A stretch of 64,000 bases of DNA from Bog-473 sp963745175 (GTDB lineage Bacteria > Actinomycetota > Acidimicrobiia > Acidimicrobiales > RAAP-2), in assembly GCA_963745175.1 (NCBI GenBank), contig CAVUWK010000003.1, positions 102,598 through 166,597 on the forward strand, given 5' to 3'. Both the position numbers and the translations under genes were made by a program. Under the pieces are notes generated by a model, which was not told where the DNA came from, did no database searches, and worked only from the letters and a program-made list of their open reading frames with translations. Of this stretch, positions 19,455 through 29,027 are shown one piece after another (position 1 is the first letter of the stretch; every line of letters starts with the position of its first letter).

Positions 19455-21142
19455 TCAGCTACGACGAGGCGAGCGCCGAGCTCACCGGTCCCGGCCGGAC
19501 CTTCGAACTCGGTGAGGACGTCATTGCCGGCATCCACTATCGGGTCTTCAAGAACGCACCGTCCACCCTGGTCGACGTCTTTGCCGCCTCCCGGGAAGAC
19601 GAGTCGACCTTCCTCGTCTACGAGGACGAGCGATGGTCGTTCGAGGAGACCGCGCGGCACATTGACGCCCTGGCTCACGCGCTGGTGCACACCTTCGGTG
19701 TCCAAAAGGGCGACCGGGTGGGCATCGCCATGCGCAACCTGCCCGAGTGGATCGTGTCGTTTGCCGCCATCCTGTCCATCGGCGCGGTCTCCGTCTCCTT
19801 CAACGCATGGTGGACGGAGAGCGAACTGGACTACGCCCTGGAGGACTCCGGCAGTGCGGTGCTCATCGTCGACGGGGAACGTGTCGAACGTGCGCACCGG
19901 CCCGCTGGCCAACGCCAGGTCCCCGTCGTCGCGGTGCGCCTACCCGGCGGACAAGCGCTCCCGAGCGGAGTCCTGAGGTACGAGGACGTCATCACGCTGG
20001 GCGATCCGATGCCGGCCGCGGTCGTGCTTCCCGAGGACGACGCCACCATTCTCTACACGTCGGGGACGACCGCGTTTCCCAAGGGGGCGGTCTCCACCCA
20101 CCGGGCCGTGACGCAGGCCCTGATGGCCTTCTGGGCCCGCACCGCCATCGAGTCGGCGCGCCGGGGTCGGGACAGGGACACGCACGACGCGGCAACCGCA
20201 CGACCCTCCTTCATCCTGATCGTCCCGCTCTTCCATGTCACCGGTTGCGTACCCGTGATGCTCTCGTGCTTCGGCCTGAAGATGAAGCTCGTGATGATGT
20301 ATCGCTGGGACCCGGAAGCCGCACTCGGACTCATCGAGGCCGAACGCGTCACGGCGTTCGTCGGCGTCCCCACCCAGAGTTGGGACCTGCTCGAGAGCCC
20401 GGCCTTCTCCAAGTACGACACGTCGTCGCTCGCCTCCATCGGCGGAGGGGGAGCGCCGGCGCCGGTGAAGCTCGTCGAGCGGGTCGACGACTCGTTCTCC
20501 GGCGGTCGGCCCAACATCGGCTACGGCATGACCGAGACCAACGGCTTCGGACCGGGCAACACCGGCGACGACTACGTCACGCATCCGTCCTCCACCGGTC
20601 GCGCCAAGATGACGATCGTCGACATCGAGATCCGGGACCGCCAGGGAGAGCCCGTGCCCGCGGGGACCCGGGGCGAAATCTGGATGAGTGGCCCCAACCT
20701 CTTCCGCGGCTACTGGAACAAACGAGAGGCGACCGCGGAGGTGCTCGTCGACGGCTGGCTGGCCACGGGGGACCTCGGCCGTATCGACGACGAGGGGTTC
20801 CTCTACATAGAGGACCGGGCCAAGGACATGGTGCTCCGGGGCGGCGAGAACGTATACAGCGCGGAGGTGGAGAGCGCCATTTACGACCATCCCGACGTGT
20901 ACGAGGCGGCGGTGTTCGGTGTGCCCCACGAACGACTCGGCGAGGAGGTCGCCTGCGTGATCACGCCCCGACTCGCCTCGACACTCGACGCAGAGGAGCT
21001 CCGACGCTTCCTCACCGGAACCCTGTCACCCTTCAAGATCCCGAGCCGGATCGCCTTCAGTGACGAGCGACTGCCGCGCAATCCCTCAGGCAAGATCCTC
21101 AAACGAGAATTGCGGGACACGTATTTCGCGCCCGGCGAGTAA
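19448..21142 (+). CDS. Acyl-CoA synthetase / AMP-dependent ligase (FadD type)
   Basis: 564 residues, normal length. ANL-superfamily motifs are all present: LYTSGTTAFPKGA (about 201-213), YGMTETNG, the hinge region LATGDLGRIDDEGFLYIEDR with KDMVLRGGENVYSAEVE, and the catalytic Lys in NPSGKILKREL (about 548). It activates a carboxylic acid as acyl-AMP and then transfers it to CoA. The chain-length preference cannot be read. Its ATG overlaps the SWIM ORF by seven bases. Confidence 0.92.
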   Translation: MVISYDEASAELTGPGRTFELGEDVIAGIHYRVFKNAPSTLVDVFAASREDESTFLVYEDERWSFEETARHIDALAHALVHTFGVQKGDRVGIAMRNLPEWIVSFAAILSIGAVSVSFNAWWTESELDYALEDSGSAVLIVDGERVERAHRPAGQRQVPVVAVRLPGGQALPSGVLRYEDVITLGDPMPAAVVLPEDDATILYTSGTTAFPKGAVSTHRAVTQALMAFWARTAIESARRGRDRDTHDAATARPSFILIVPLFHVTGCVPVMLSCFGLKMKLVMMYRWDPEAALGLIEAERVTAFVGVPTQSWDLLESPAFSKYDTSSLASIGGGGAPAPVKLVERVDDSFSGGRPNIGYGMTETNGFGPGNTGDDYVTHPSSTGRAKMTIVDIEIRDRQGEPVPAGTRGEIWMSGPNLFRGYWNKREATAEVLVDGWLATGDLGRIDDEGFLYIEDRAKDMVLRGGENVYSAEVESAIYDHPDVYEAAVFGVPHERLGEEVACVITPRLASTLDAEELRRFLTGTLSPFKIPSRIAFSDERLPRNPSGKILKRELRDTYFAPGE

Positions 21143-21203
21143 GCCGGCGCAGCGTCCGGCTCGCCCGCCACCGATCGGACGCGCATCTCATAGGATCGCC
21201 CAG

Positions 21204-22229
21204 GTGCCGCCCGGCGAACGCGTGACGTCTGACCCGGGGCGGAGCCCCGGCTCGCCGCCAACCCCTGTCCAGTCAGCTCCGTTCGGCCCGGGGTCGGTCT
21301 CCGTCCGGCTGTACCCGCACAACGAGCTTCCCGCCGACGTCATCGTCAGCGAGCTCTGCGCGCAAGGAGTCCTCGCCCTCGACAGCGGCTTCGACGGCGT
21401 CATGACGAGCGAGCACCATGGCGGCTTCGCCGGCTACATGGCGCAGCCGTTGCAGATGGCCGCCTTCATCTTGGAGGAGCACCCGACGGGCTGGGCCGCC
21501 GCGGCGCCGCTCCTGCTTCCCCTGCGGTCCACGGCACTCGTCGCCGAGGAGGTCGCGTGGTTCCAGGCCCGCCATGGCCGCCGGGTCGGGCTCGGGGTGG
21601 CCGCAGGTGCGCTGCCCCTGGACTTCCAGGTCGCCGGCGTCAGCCACGCCGATGCCGTCGATCGGTTCAAGGCGGAGCTCCCTCGGCTCGTCGCCATGTT
21701 GCGAGGGGAGGAGTTGGGCCAACTCGACGGGGACCCGGCGCTCCTCGCCTGCCGGCAGGCTCCCGTCCCGGTGCTCAGCGCCGCCGTGTCGGTGACCGCC
21801 GCTGTCCGGGCGGCCCGGTGCGGGGCCGGGATCCTCATGGAGGGAATGTCGGCGCCGGAGCGACTCGCCCGCCTGACGCGGGCCTTCGACGAGGCCGGTG
21901 GGACGGGCTCAAAGGTCCTGATCCGCCGCGTCTGGCTGGGGCGTGTGCGCTCCGAGCTGATCGACGAGCAACGGACCGTCTATGAGAGCTACGCGGCCAA
22001 CGCGGGCTCGTTCGGCGAGGATCAGACGATTGCATGCGATGAGCCGGGCGAACTCGTGGAGCGGCTGGCGGCGACCATGCGCGGAGTCGGTGCCGACGCG
22101 CTCAACCTCCGGGTGCAGCTGCCCGGCATGGCACCCCAGCTGGTCCGGGAACAGGTCGAGCAGATCGGCTCGGTCGTTGTGGCGCCACTGAAGAAGGTGC
22201 TGGCCTCTCCGGGGCGGGGAGCCTCGTAG
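21204..22229 (+). CDS. Luciferase-like (LLM) flavin/F420-dependent oxidoreductase
   Basis: About 341 residues from GTG 21204 (GTG 21222 is an alternative). The N-terminus SVRLYPHNELPADVIVSELC and GFDGVMTSEHHGGFAGYM has the barrel opening of the bacterial luciferase-like family, and ARHGRRVGLGVAAGALPLDF is the usual second motif. Members in actinobacteria often use F420. No substrate assignment. It follows the acyl-CoA ligase by 61 bases and ends one base from the convergent SDR gene. Confidence 0.8.
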   Translation: MPPGERVTSDPGRSPGSPPTPVQSAPFGPGSVSVRLYPHNELPADVIVSELCAQGVLALDSGFDGVMTSEHHGGFAGYMAQPLQMAAFILEEHPTGWAAAAPLLLPLRSTALVAEEVAWFQARHGRRVGLGVAAGALPLDFQVAGVSHADAVDRFKAELPRLVAMLRGEELGQLDGDPALLACRQAPVPVLSAAVSVTAAVRAARCGAGILMEGMSAPERLARLTRAFDEAGGTGSKVLIRRVWLGRVRSELIDEQRTVYESYAANAGSFGEDQTIACDEPGELVERLAATMRGVGADALNLRVQLPGMAPQLVREQVEQIGSVVVAPLKKVLASPGRGAS

Positions 22230-23075
22230 TTACCGGATCGGTGTCCAGCCGCTCGAGAGGTGGTTTCCGGCGTCGACATCGAGGGTGATCCCGGTGATCT
22301 GCCGGGCGTCGTCGGAGAGCAGGAAGCAAACCGCCGCGGCGATGTCCTCTGCCTCAGTCAGCCGGCCCAGCGGGAGAGCCGAACCCGCCGCCGCACCGCC
22401 GTCGGCCTTCCAGATGGGTCGGGTCGCCGTGGTGCGCACGAGACCGGGACTGACGGCGTTCACCCGCACACCTTTGTTGGCCAGATCGGCCGCCATGGTG
22501 CGCGTCATGGCGTTCAGCGCAGCCTTGGCCGATGCGTAGGACACCATGGCCGAGGTCGTCTTGTGCGGTGAGCCGCTCGAAATGGTGACGACCGACCCGG
22601 CGTTGTCGCCGAGCCCGCGGGCCAACGCGGCACGGATCAACGCGAGGGCCGGCCAGGTGTTGAGGCGGAACGTTTCGAGCAGCTGCTCCTCGCTGATGGC
22701 GTCGAACGAGAGCTGGTACGGGGCGCCGCCCAGCGTGCTGACGACCAGGTCGATGCGGCCGAAGGCCTCGATGGCCTTGTCGGTGAGCATCGACACGGCC
22801 GTCTCGGTGTCCATGGACCCGGCGACGCCGGCGACGTCGAGCCCTTGGGCGCGGAAGGCGGCCTCGGACGAGGCCACCCGGTCCTCGTCGCGGCCGTTGA
22901 TGACGACCGACGCGCCCTCTCGGGCCAGACGGAGTGCGCAGGATCTGCCGATGCTCGGATCGGCGGTCGATCCGGTGACGATGGCGACCTGACCGGAGAA
23001 CCGTTTGGCCTTCCCGGTGGGGGCCGCGTCAATCCCGGCATCCGCGGCCTGCTCGGCTGATCCCATGCGCTGCAT
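22230..23075 (-). CDS. Short-chain dehydrogenase/reductase (SDR)
   Basis: 281 residues. Rossmann opening VAIVTGSTADPSIGRSCALR; the glycine motif has the insert often seen in enoyl-reductase-like and some classical SDRs. The active-site Tyr180-x3-Lys184 lies in VSYASAKAALN, and a Ser in TISSGSPH. C-terminal GITLDVDAGNHLSSGW. NAD(P)-dependent oxidoreductase of unknown substrate. Divergent from the quinone oxidoreductase across 66 bases, so they may share a regulator. Confidence 0.88.
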   Translation of the reverse strand: MQRMGSAEQAADAGIDAAPTGKAKRFSGQVAIVTGSTADPSIGRSCALRLAREGASVVINGRDEDRVASSEAAFRAQGLDVAGVAGSMDTETAVSMLTDKAIEAFGRIDLVVSTLGGAPYQLSFDAISEEQLLETFRLNTWPALALIRAALARGLGDNAGSVVTISSGSPHKTTSAMVSYASAKAALNAMTRTMAADLANKGVRVNAVSPGLVRTTATRPIWKADGGAAAGSALPLGRLTEAEDIAAAVCFLLSDDARQITGITLDVDAGNHLSSGWTPIR

Positions 23076-23141
23076 CTTGTCCCACGCCGTCGATGGGGCG
23101 CCACGACGCGCGTCTCGTGGGGCCATCACGTACGGTGTGGC

Positions 23142-24131
23142 GTGGAGGCCTGGCAGGTCCAACGGCACGGACCACCCCGCGACGCGCTCCGACGTGTCGT
23201 CGTCGCTGAGCCGGTTCCGGGTCCGGGTGAACTGCGGCTGCGGGTCCGCGCTGCGGGCATCGGGCTCCCGGATGCGCTCCTGTGCCGCGGGACGTACGCG
23301 TTCTCCCCGAGGCTCCCGTTCGTCCCTGGTCAAGAGGTGTGCGGCACGGTCGATGCCGTGGGTTCGGGCGTGCCGCTGCCCCTCGGCGCGCGGCTGATGG
23401 CGGTGACGAGCTTCTTCGACGGTCACGGCGGGTTCGCCGAGGCGGCGATCGCGCGCGCGGACACTGCGTTCCAAGTCCCCGACGTCATGCGCGATGACGA
23501 GGCCGCGGCCTTTCGGATCGGCTATTCGACCGCCTTCATCGGACTGGTGCGCCGCGGCGCGTTGCAGGCCGGCGAGTGGCTCCTGGTGCTCGGCGCCGCG
23601 GGAGGATCGGGTCTGGCCGCGCTGCAGCTCGGAGTGGCGCTCGGCGCGCGAGTCATCGCCGTCGTCGCGGGTGAGGCGAAGCGGGAGCTCTGTGCGGCGT
23701 CGGGCGCAGAGTTCGTCATCGACCGCACGGTGACCTCGGTGCCCGATGCGCTGCTCGAGGCGACGGGGGGCGGTGGGGTGGACCTCGTCTACGACCCGGT
23801 CGGCGGGGAGCTTGCCGCGTCGGCTGGGCGCTGCCTGCGATCCGGGGGACGTCTCCTCGCCGTTGGCTTCGCGAGCGGGGGATGGGTCGATGCCGACATC
23901 GCGGACTTCGTCCTCCGCAATGCGTCCATCGTCGGCGTCTACGCCGGCGGCCAGACCCGTGCGGACGCCGAGGCCGATCACGACGTGTTGCTCGGTCTCT
24001 TCGCCGACGGCCGTCTCGTTCCGGCCCCACACGCGGTGTCGTTCGACGCGTTGCCCGATGCACTCGACGCCGTCGACCGGGCTCAGGCGGTCGGCAAGCT
24101 GGTCCTCACCGTGGGCGACGTCGAGAGCTGA
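23142..24131 (+). CDS. Zinc-type alcohol dehydrogenase-like / NADPH:quinone oxidoreductase (MDR)
   Basis: 329 residues from GTG. N-terminal GroES-like fold with PGPGELRLRVRAAGIGLPDA and LPFVPGQEVCGTVDAVGSG, then the cofactor-binding domain with VLGAAGGSGLAALQLGVALG. Zinc-ligand cysteines of true alcohol dehydrogenases are absent, which fits the zinc-free quinone oxidoreductase (QOR) branch of the MDR superfamily. Confidence 0.88.
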   Translation: MEAWQVQRHGPPRDALRRVVVAEPVPGPGELRLRVRAAGIGLPDALLCRGTYAFSPRLPFVPGQEVCGTVDAVGSGVPLPLGARLMAVTSFFDGHGGFAEAAIARADTAFQVPDVMRDDEAAAFRIGYSTAFIGLVRRGALQAGEWLLVLGAAGGSGLAALQLGVALGARVIAVVAGEAKRELCAASGAEFVIDRTVTSVPDALLEATGGGGVDLVYDPVGGELAASAGRCLRSGGRLLAVGFASGGWVDADIADFVLRNASIVGVYAGGQTRADAEADHDVLLGLFADGRLVPAPHAVSFDALPDALDAVDRAQAVGKLVLTVGDVES

Positions 24132-24146
24132 CGGTTCGCTTCCCCG

Positions 24147-27100
24147 TCAGACCCCGAGCAGCTCGAGCGCCTCGGCGAGCTCGGGGCTCGACGAATTGGG
24201 AGGGAACCGCTCGAGGACGGAACGGATCCGGTCGCGCCAATCCGGCGGGCGACCACGGGGAAACCGGCCGAGATCGTTGGCCGCCCGCAGTGCCAAGACC
24301 ACAGACCCCTGAGCCAGGCCGACCTCGACGGCGGCGACGAGATCTGTGATCGCCTCGTCCATCCGGTCGGGGTGGGCGGTTGCGGTGATCTCGGCGCGCA
24401 GGCGCAGCAGGTCCGGTTGGTGGACCAACTCCCCTGACGTCACGGTCCGCTCCATGGCTTCTTCGAGCGCGCCGAGCGCCAGCTCGGCCTCACCGAGGAA
24501 CCAATGGTTCTGGGCGACGATGCCGAGGTACGTCGGGCGGAACGCGGCGTGACCGACGAGGTCCATTCCCGCTCCGTACGTCTCGAGCTCTGCCACGTCG
24601 CAGGGCCGCCCGGGATCGGGCATCAGGACGTACTGCTGGCCGAGCAGCTGGAAGTAGTCGAATCGGCATCGCTCTGCGATCTCGATCGTGCGGCGACCGA
24701 ACACGCGGGCTTCATCCGGACGGCCCGTGATCATCCGGATCCAGGCCAGGTAGACCGAGACGAAGGCCGAGCTGAACGGTCCGGACGGGAAATCCAACCC
24801 CTCTGCCGTGGCCAGGGCCCGGCGCTCCCACAGTGCGCTCTCCTCCGTGCGGCCCTGCAGCGCGGTGACGCAGGCGAGCGCCACCGCGGTGACCGGCACG
24901 GGGTCGTGCGGCAGGGGCCAGAACGGAGAGGCTGCGGCATCGACGGAACGGGCGCGGTACCCCTCCCACGCCGCGACGAGCCAACGGTGGGCGTCCTCAA
25001 GTCGGCCCTGGTAGAACGCGCCGTACCCCATGCAGGACTTGATCTCGGGCGCGAACCAGGCGGTGCCGGGCTGGTCGAGCACGTCGACGAGGGGCTCGAG
25101 CACGACACTGGCGGCGTCGACCGAGCCGCGCACCAGCAGGTAGCTCCAGATGCCGACCTGGACGGGCATGATCTCGGGGCGGTCGGTGAGCCGCTGGCAG
25201 ATCTCCTCGGCGATCGTGAAGTCCTCCAGCACCGCGGGGTGCCCGTAGCCGAAGAGGGAGCTCGTACTGACGGTGCGTTGCGCCCGGATCATGAGCTCGG
25301 TCAGATCCCGCTCGTTGCCTTCGGGCATGGTGGCGGACAGCTCCAACGCGCGGTCGAGCAGGCGCCGCGCCTCGGTGTGGCTGGCCGTCGATGATTGCGC
25401 CGCCTGGGCCGCCACGATATAGGCCGGGATGGTCAGCGCCACGTCGCCGGCGAGGTCCCGGTGTTGGGCCACGACGGCGAGATCGCCGGGTGAGGCGGCG
25501 CCGGAGCCGAGGAGTTCCGCGATGCTGCGATGGGTGTCCTGACGGGTCGGCAGCACCTGCGTCTCGTAGACGGCGTCGCGCAGGAGGCCGTGCTTGAAGC
25601 GGTACCGTCCCAGCCGCACCCCGGCGACCGGCTCGACGATCGTCGCGTCCTCGAGACGGGCCAGCGCCTCGTCGACCGGCCGTCCGGCCAGCTGACGCAG
25701 AGGCTCGTCGTCGAACTCCGTGCCGAGTGAGGCCGCCAGCTGCGCGATGCGCAGGTCGATGCCCGGGGCACGCAGGCGCGCGGTGAGGATCTCGTGGATG
25801 CGGGGCGGCAGGACCTCACCGGGGTCGGCGGTGAGGGCGCTCCGGGTCAGCTCCTGGACGAAGAGGGGGACGCCGGCGCCGCGCTCGACGATCAGGCGAC
25901 GCTGCTCCACGTCGAGTCCGCCCTCGGTCAGTGCGGCGACCAGCCGTGCCGCCTCGTTCTCCCCGAGCGGCTCCAACTCGATGTCGAGGACCGACGACGC
26001 CCACGGAGCCTCGACCGGGAGCCGACTGGTGATCAGGATCATCGTGCCGGGAACGCTCTCGGTCGCCAGGAGCCCCAGCAGGTCGACGGTGGTGGGATCG
26101 GCCCAGTGGAGGTTCTCGGCCAGCACCAAGCTCGGCGTCGTCGCCGCCGTGTGGGCGAGCCAGGTGACCAGGGCCTGGAGCGTCGCCTGGCGGAGAGCGA
26201 GTGCGTCCACCTCCGGGCGCGACCACCGTGCGTCGACGTCGAGTCCGAGGAGAGGCGCCAGCAGGGGCAGGGCCTCCTCAGCGAGACCCGCATTTCCGAG
26301 CTGGGCCTCCAGTGCGGTGAGCCGCTCCTCCTGGGCCTGGTCCGGGGAGAAGCCGAGCAGTTGTTCGAGCATGCGCCCGATGGGCCACAGCGCGACATTG
26401 CCGTGATAGGGCGAACAGGCGGCCTCGAGCACGGCACCGCCCTCGAGGTGCACGTACGCCGCGAGCTCGGCGGCCAGGGCCGACTTCCCGATGCCGGCCA
26501 CCCCACGAACGACGACCACCTTGTCCTCGGGTCGCGTCGCTTCCTCGGCGCCGTCGACGAGGCGCTTCCAGGTGAACCGCAGGAGTCGGCTTTGGCCTTC
26601 GCGGCCGACCAGGGTCACCGACTCGGGCAGCCCGCGACCGGAGGGCGGGACGGCCAGGTTCGACCGCACCACGTGGTGCAGTTCCATCGGGCGGGCGATT
26701 CCCTTGAGCGTGCGCGTCCCCAACGGTTTCAACTCGAAGTGCGACTCGACGAGTTGGCGGGTCGTGTCGCTGATGACGACGGTGCCGGGCTCGGCCTCGC
26801 CCTGGACGCGCGACGCGACATTGGGCGCCGACCCGGCGATGGCGGAGCCGTCGAGGACGCCTGTGGTCAGCCCCGCGACCACGACGGTGCCCGAATGGAC
26901 ACCGACGCGGATCGCGGCCTCGATGCCGTGGCGACCGTGCAGTTCAATGGCCGCGTGCCCCATCCGCTCGACGAGCCGCAGAGCGGCCTGGACGGCCCGC
27001 CTCGCGTCGTCCTCGTGCGCGACGGGGTAGCCGAAGCACGCCACGACGCCGTCGCCCTGGAACTGGAGCACCCGACCGCCCAGCTCCTCGATGGCCTCGG

Positions 27101-27431
27101 CCGCCACGCGGCGGTAGAGCACGAAGACGTCCTGGATCACCTCCGGCTCGGCAATCTCGGCCATATCGGTCGACTGGACGATGTCGGCGAAGACCAGACT
27201 GACGAAGGCGCGCTGACCGCCCGACAGTGAACGTTCGAGCGTCGCACGTTCGATCATCGCCGCGGCGCGCTGGTTCGGAGGATCGACGGCCAACACGTCG
27301 TCGGCGAGTTCGACCACGCGGTCCCAGGCTCCGACGGCCGCCGCCGCGTCCATGGACGCCAGGAGCCGATCGATGAGCAGCGACAGGCGATCCTCCGCCG
27401 ACACCGCCCTCACTTCCTCAGCCGATGTCAC
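24147..27431 (-). CDS. Class III nucleotide cyclase-like domain fused to AAA/STAND ATPase regulator
   Basis: 1,094 residues. A helical N-terminal segment precedes a class III cyclase homology domain (about 75-250) retaining metal-binding Asp83 (FADIVQST) and Asp127 (FQGDGVVACFG). Then comes a large ATPase with Walker A GVAGIGKSALAAEL near 315, a Walker B-like LVLAENLHWADPTT, and a long helical (TPR-like) C-terminus. This layout is common in actinobacteria as signalling or transcription-linked proteins; whether it makes cAMP is untested. GTG start with GGAGGGA close upstream. A 44-codon gene ends 13 bases before it. Confidence 0.88.
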   Translation of the reverse strand: MTSAEEVRAVSAEDRLSLLIDRLLASMDAAAAVGAWDRVVELADDVLAVDPPNQRAAAMIERATLERSLSGGQRAFVSLVFADIVQSTDMAEIAEPEVIQDVFVLYRRVAAEAIEELGGRVLQFQGDGVVACFGYPVAHEDDARRAVQAALRLVERMGHAAIELHGRHGIEAAIRVGVHSGTVVVAGLTTGVLDGSAIAGSAPNVASRVQGEAEPGTVVISDTTRQLVESHFELKPLGTRTLKGIARPMELHHVVRSNLAVPPSGRGLPESVTLVGREGQSRLLRFTWKRLVDGAEEATRPEDKVVVVRGVAGIGKSALAAELAAYVHLEGGAVLEAACSPYHGNVALWPIGRMLEQLLGFSPDQAQEERLTALEAQLGNAGLAEEALPLLAPLLGLDVDARWSRPEVDALALRQATLQALVTWLAHTAATTPSLVLAENLHWADPTTVDLLGLLATESVPGTMILITSRLPVEAPWASSVLDIELEPLGENEAARLVAALTEGGLDVEQRRLIVERGAGVPLFVQELTRSALTADPGEVLPPRIHEILTARLRAPGIDLRIAQLAASLGTEFDDEPLRQLAGRPVDEALARLEDATIVEPVAGVRLGRYRFKHGLLRDAVYETQVLPTRQDTHRSIAELLGSGAASPGDLAVVAQHRDLAGDVALTIPAYIVAAQAAQSSTASHTEARRLLDRALELSATMPEGNERDLTELMIRAQRTVSTSSLFGYGHPAVLEDFTIAEEICQRLTDRPEIMPVQVGIWSYLLVRGSVDAASVVLEPLVDVLDQPGTAWFAPEIKSCMGYGAFYQGRLEDAHRWLVAAWEGYRARSVDAAASPFWPLPHDPVPVTAVALACVTALQGRTEESALWERRALATAEGLDFPSGPFSSAFVSVYLAWIRMITGRPDEARVFGRRTIEIAERCRFDYFQLLGQQYVLMPDPGRPCDVAELETYGAGMDLVGHAAFRPTYLGIVAQNHWFLGEAELALGALEEAMERTVTSGELVHQPDLLRLRAEITATAHPDRMDEAITDLVAAVEVGLAQGSVVLALRAANDLGRFPRGRPPDWRDRIRSVLERFPPNSSSPELAEALELLGV

Positions 27432-27444
27432 TCCCTCCGGCTCC

Positions 27445-27579
27445 TCAGTCCACCGCGTGGTGAGCGGGGCTGACGGAGAAGGGTGCGGGGGCCTGCTTGC
27501 CCTCGCCGTCCACCGGCGCGGCCGTGCCGGTCATCTCGGAGCTTCCGCGTGGCTCGTACCCGTCGGCATCCTTCGTCAT
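27445..27579 (-). CDS. Small protein, 44 aa, leader gene of the cyclase-ATPase
   Basis: Begins MTKDADGYEPRGSSEMTG and ends FSVSPAHHAVD. It has a near-ideal ribosome site (AGGAGG, then four bases, then ATG) and stops 13 bases before the GTG of the cyclase-ATPase. Hydrophilic, Pro/Ala/Gly-rich, without membrane segment or Cys. No family recognised. The strong ribosome site and spacing support translation; a regulatory or coupling role for the downstream gene is inference. Confidence 0.6.
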   Translation of the reverse strand: MTKDADGYEPRGSSEMTGTAAPVDGEGKQAPAPFSVSPAHHAVD

Positions 27580-27699
27580 GCCGCCTCCTGGTGTCGCGCA
27601 GCCCTTCCGGAAATATGGCCGCTGACCTGGGGAGGATAGTCCAGATCCGGTGGCGCAACCCCGGGTGATTCCCAGTCCCGCTCGACCATGATTGCCGTG

Positions 27700-27750
27700 A
27701 TCGGATCAGGCCGCCGCCCTGGATCTGCCGCTCATCCCGATGGCGGCGAC
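27700..27750 (+). pseudogene. Fragment of a DapB-like dehydrogenase 3' end
   Basis: About 42 bases here match the last codons of the DapB-like gene near 13190-13230, including a 25-base exact stretch starting CCGCCCTGGATCTGCCGCTC. Translated, it gives the family's C-terminal motif ALDLPLIP. No upstream coding remains, so this is best read as the scar of a deleted or displaced paralogue just before the phosphotriesterase-family gene. Chance similarity is unlikely at this length but not excluded. The rest of the 27580-27816 gap shows nothing else I can name. Confidence 0.45.
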
Positions 27751-27816
27751 CAGTCTCAGGTGTGACTCACCCGAAACCAATAGGGTCACCGCAATCGATC
27801 GGAAGGGACGGGGAAA

Positions 27817-28809
27817 TTGGCCACAGTCGAGACCGTCCGGGGTGCGATCGACGTCGCCGATCTCGGCCCGACGTACATGCACGAGCACGTCTTCGTCCTC
27901 GACGCGGACGTGCAGCAGAACTACCCGGCCGAGTGGGGCAGTGAGGACGATCGCGTCGCCGACGCCGTCGTCAAGCTCAAAGCGCTCGCCGCTCAGGGGA
28001 TCCGCAGCATCGCAGATCCCACCGTTATCGGCCTCGGCCGGTACATCCCCCGCATTCAACGCATCGCCGAGCAGGTGCCGGAGCTGAACATCATTCCCGC
28101 CACCGGTTGCTACACCTACGACCAGGTGCCGTTCTTCTTCTTCTACCGGGGTCCTGCCCTGTCCGCGGCACTGGGCACGGAGGTGCCCGACCCGATGGTG
28201 GACATGTTCATTGCTGACATCACCGAGGGCATCGCCGGCACAGGGGTTAAGGCCGCCTTCCTCAAATGCGCCATCGACCACCAGGGGATGACCGACGGGG
28301 TGGCCCGGGTGATGCGGGCCGTGGCCCGGGCCCACCGCGCCACCGGAGCTCCGATCACCGTGCACACCCACCCCGGCTCCCAGGCAGGACTGGCCGTGAA
28401 GGCACTTTTGTGCGACGAAGAGGGCGTCGACCCGACCCGGGTGGTGCTGGGCCACTCCGGCGACAGCAGCGACGTCGAGCATCTCAGCGGTCTGGCCGAC
28501 GAGGGCTTCATTCTCGGCATGGACCGCTTCGGGCTCAACGTGGAAACGACCTTCGAGGCTCGGGCCGACACCGTGGTGGAGATGTGCCGCCGCGGCTACG
28601 CCGATCGCATGGTGCTGGCTCACGACGCGGCCTGCTACCTCGACATGATCGACCCCAACGTGATGGCAATGCTGACGCAGTGGAACTACCTCCACATCTA
28701 CGACGACGTCCTTCCGTACATGCGTGAGCACGGCGTGACCGAGCACCAGATCGACACCATGCTCGTGGAGACACCGCGCCGCTACTTCGAGAACAACAGC
28801 GCGTACTGA
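27817..28809 (+). CDS. Phosphotriesterase-family metal-dependent hydrolase
   Basis: 330 residues. Metal ligands of the family are visible: H22-x-H24 in TYMHEHVF, the bridging carboxylated Lys (about 150) in VKAAFLKCA, the histidines HTHPGS (about 183-185) and LGHSGDSS, and the Asp of LAHDAACY. The start is a TTG at 27817 with a GGAAGGGACGGGG stretch upstream. The family includes phosphotriesterases, lactonases and homology proteins; the loop residues do not let me choose. It is preceded by the DapB-like gene fragment. Confidence 0.88.
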   Translation: MATVETVRGAIDVADLGPTYMHEHVFVLDADVQQNYPAEWGSEDDRVADAVVKLKALAAQGIRSIADPTVIGLGRYIPRIQRIAEQVPELNIIPATGCYTYDQVPFFFFYRGPALSAALGTEVPDPMVDMFIADITEGIAGTGVKAAFLKCAIDHQGMTDGVARVMRAVARAHRATGAPITVHTHPGSQAGLAVKALLCDEEGVDPTRVVLGHSGDSSDVEHLSGLADEGFILGMDRFGLNVETTFEARADTVVEMCRRGYADRMVLAHDAACYLDMIDPNVMAMLTQWNYLHIYDDVLPYMREHGVTEHQIDTMLVETPRRYFENNSAY

Positions 28810-29027
28810 TCCGCGGAACCATCGATTTGGGGAACCGCCGGTGCCTTCGGCACGACGTCGAGCGTTCCGGACGCCGCCACGTCGGCTGCTCCGACAGCGG
28901 CTTGCCCGCATCTTCGGGAGCCGCGTAAAAGAGCTGATGCTGAGCTGCCAAACTGAGCTTGGACTGGTTTGCCACACCCCTCCGGTGGGGGCTACCCACC
29001 TGTCGCGACCGTGAGGAGTGTTTTCAA

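Noticed and set aside
28838..28853. Short hairpin GTGCC-TTC-GGCAC after the phosphotriesterase-family gene as a terminator
   Set aside because: The stem is only five base pairs and no supporting features follow; too weak to list.
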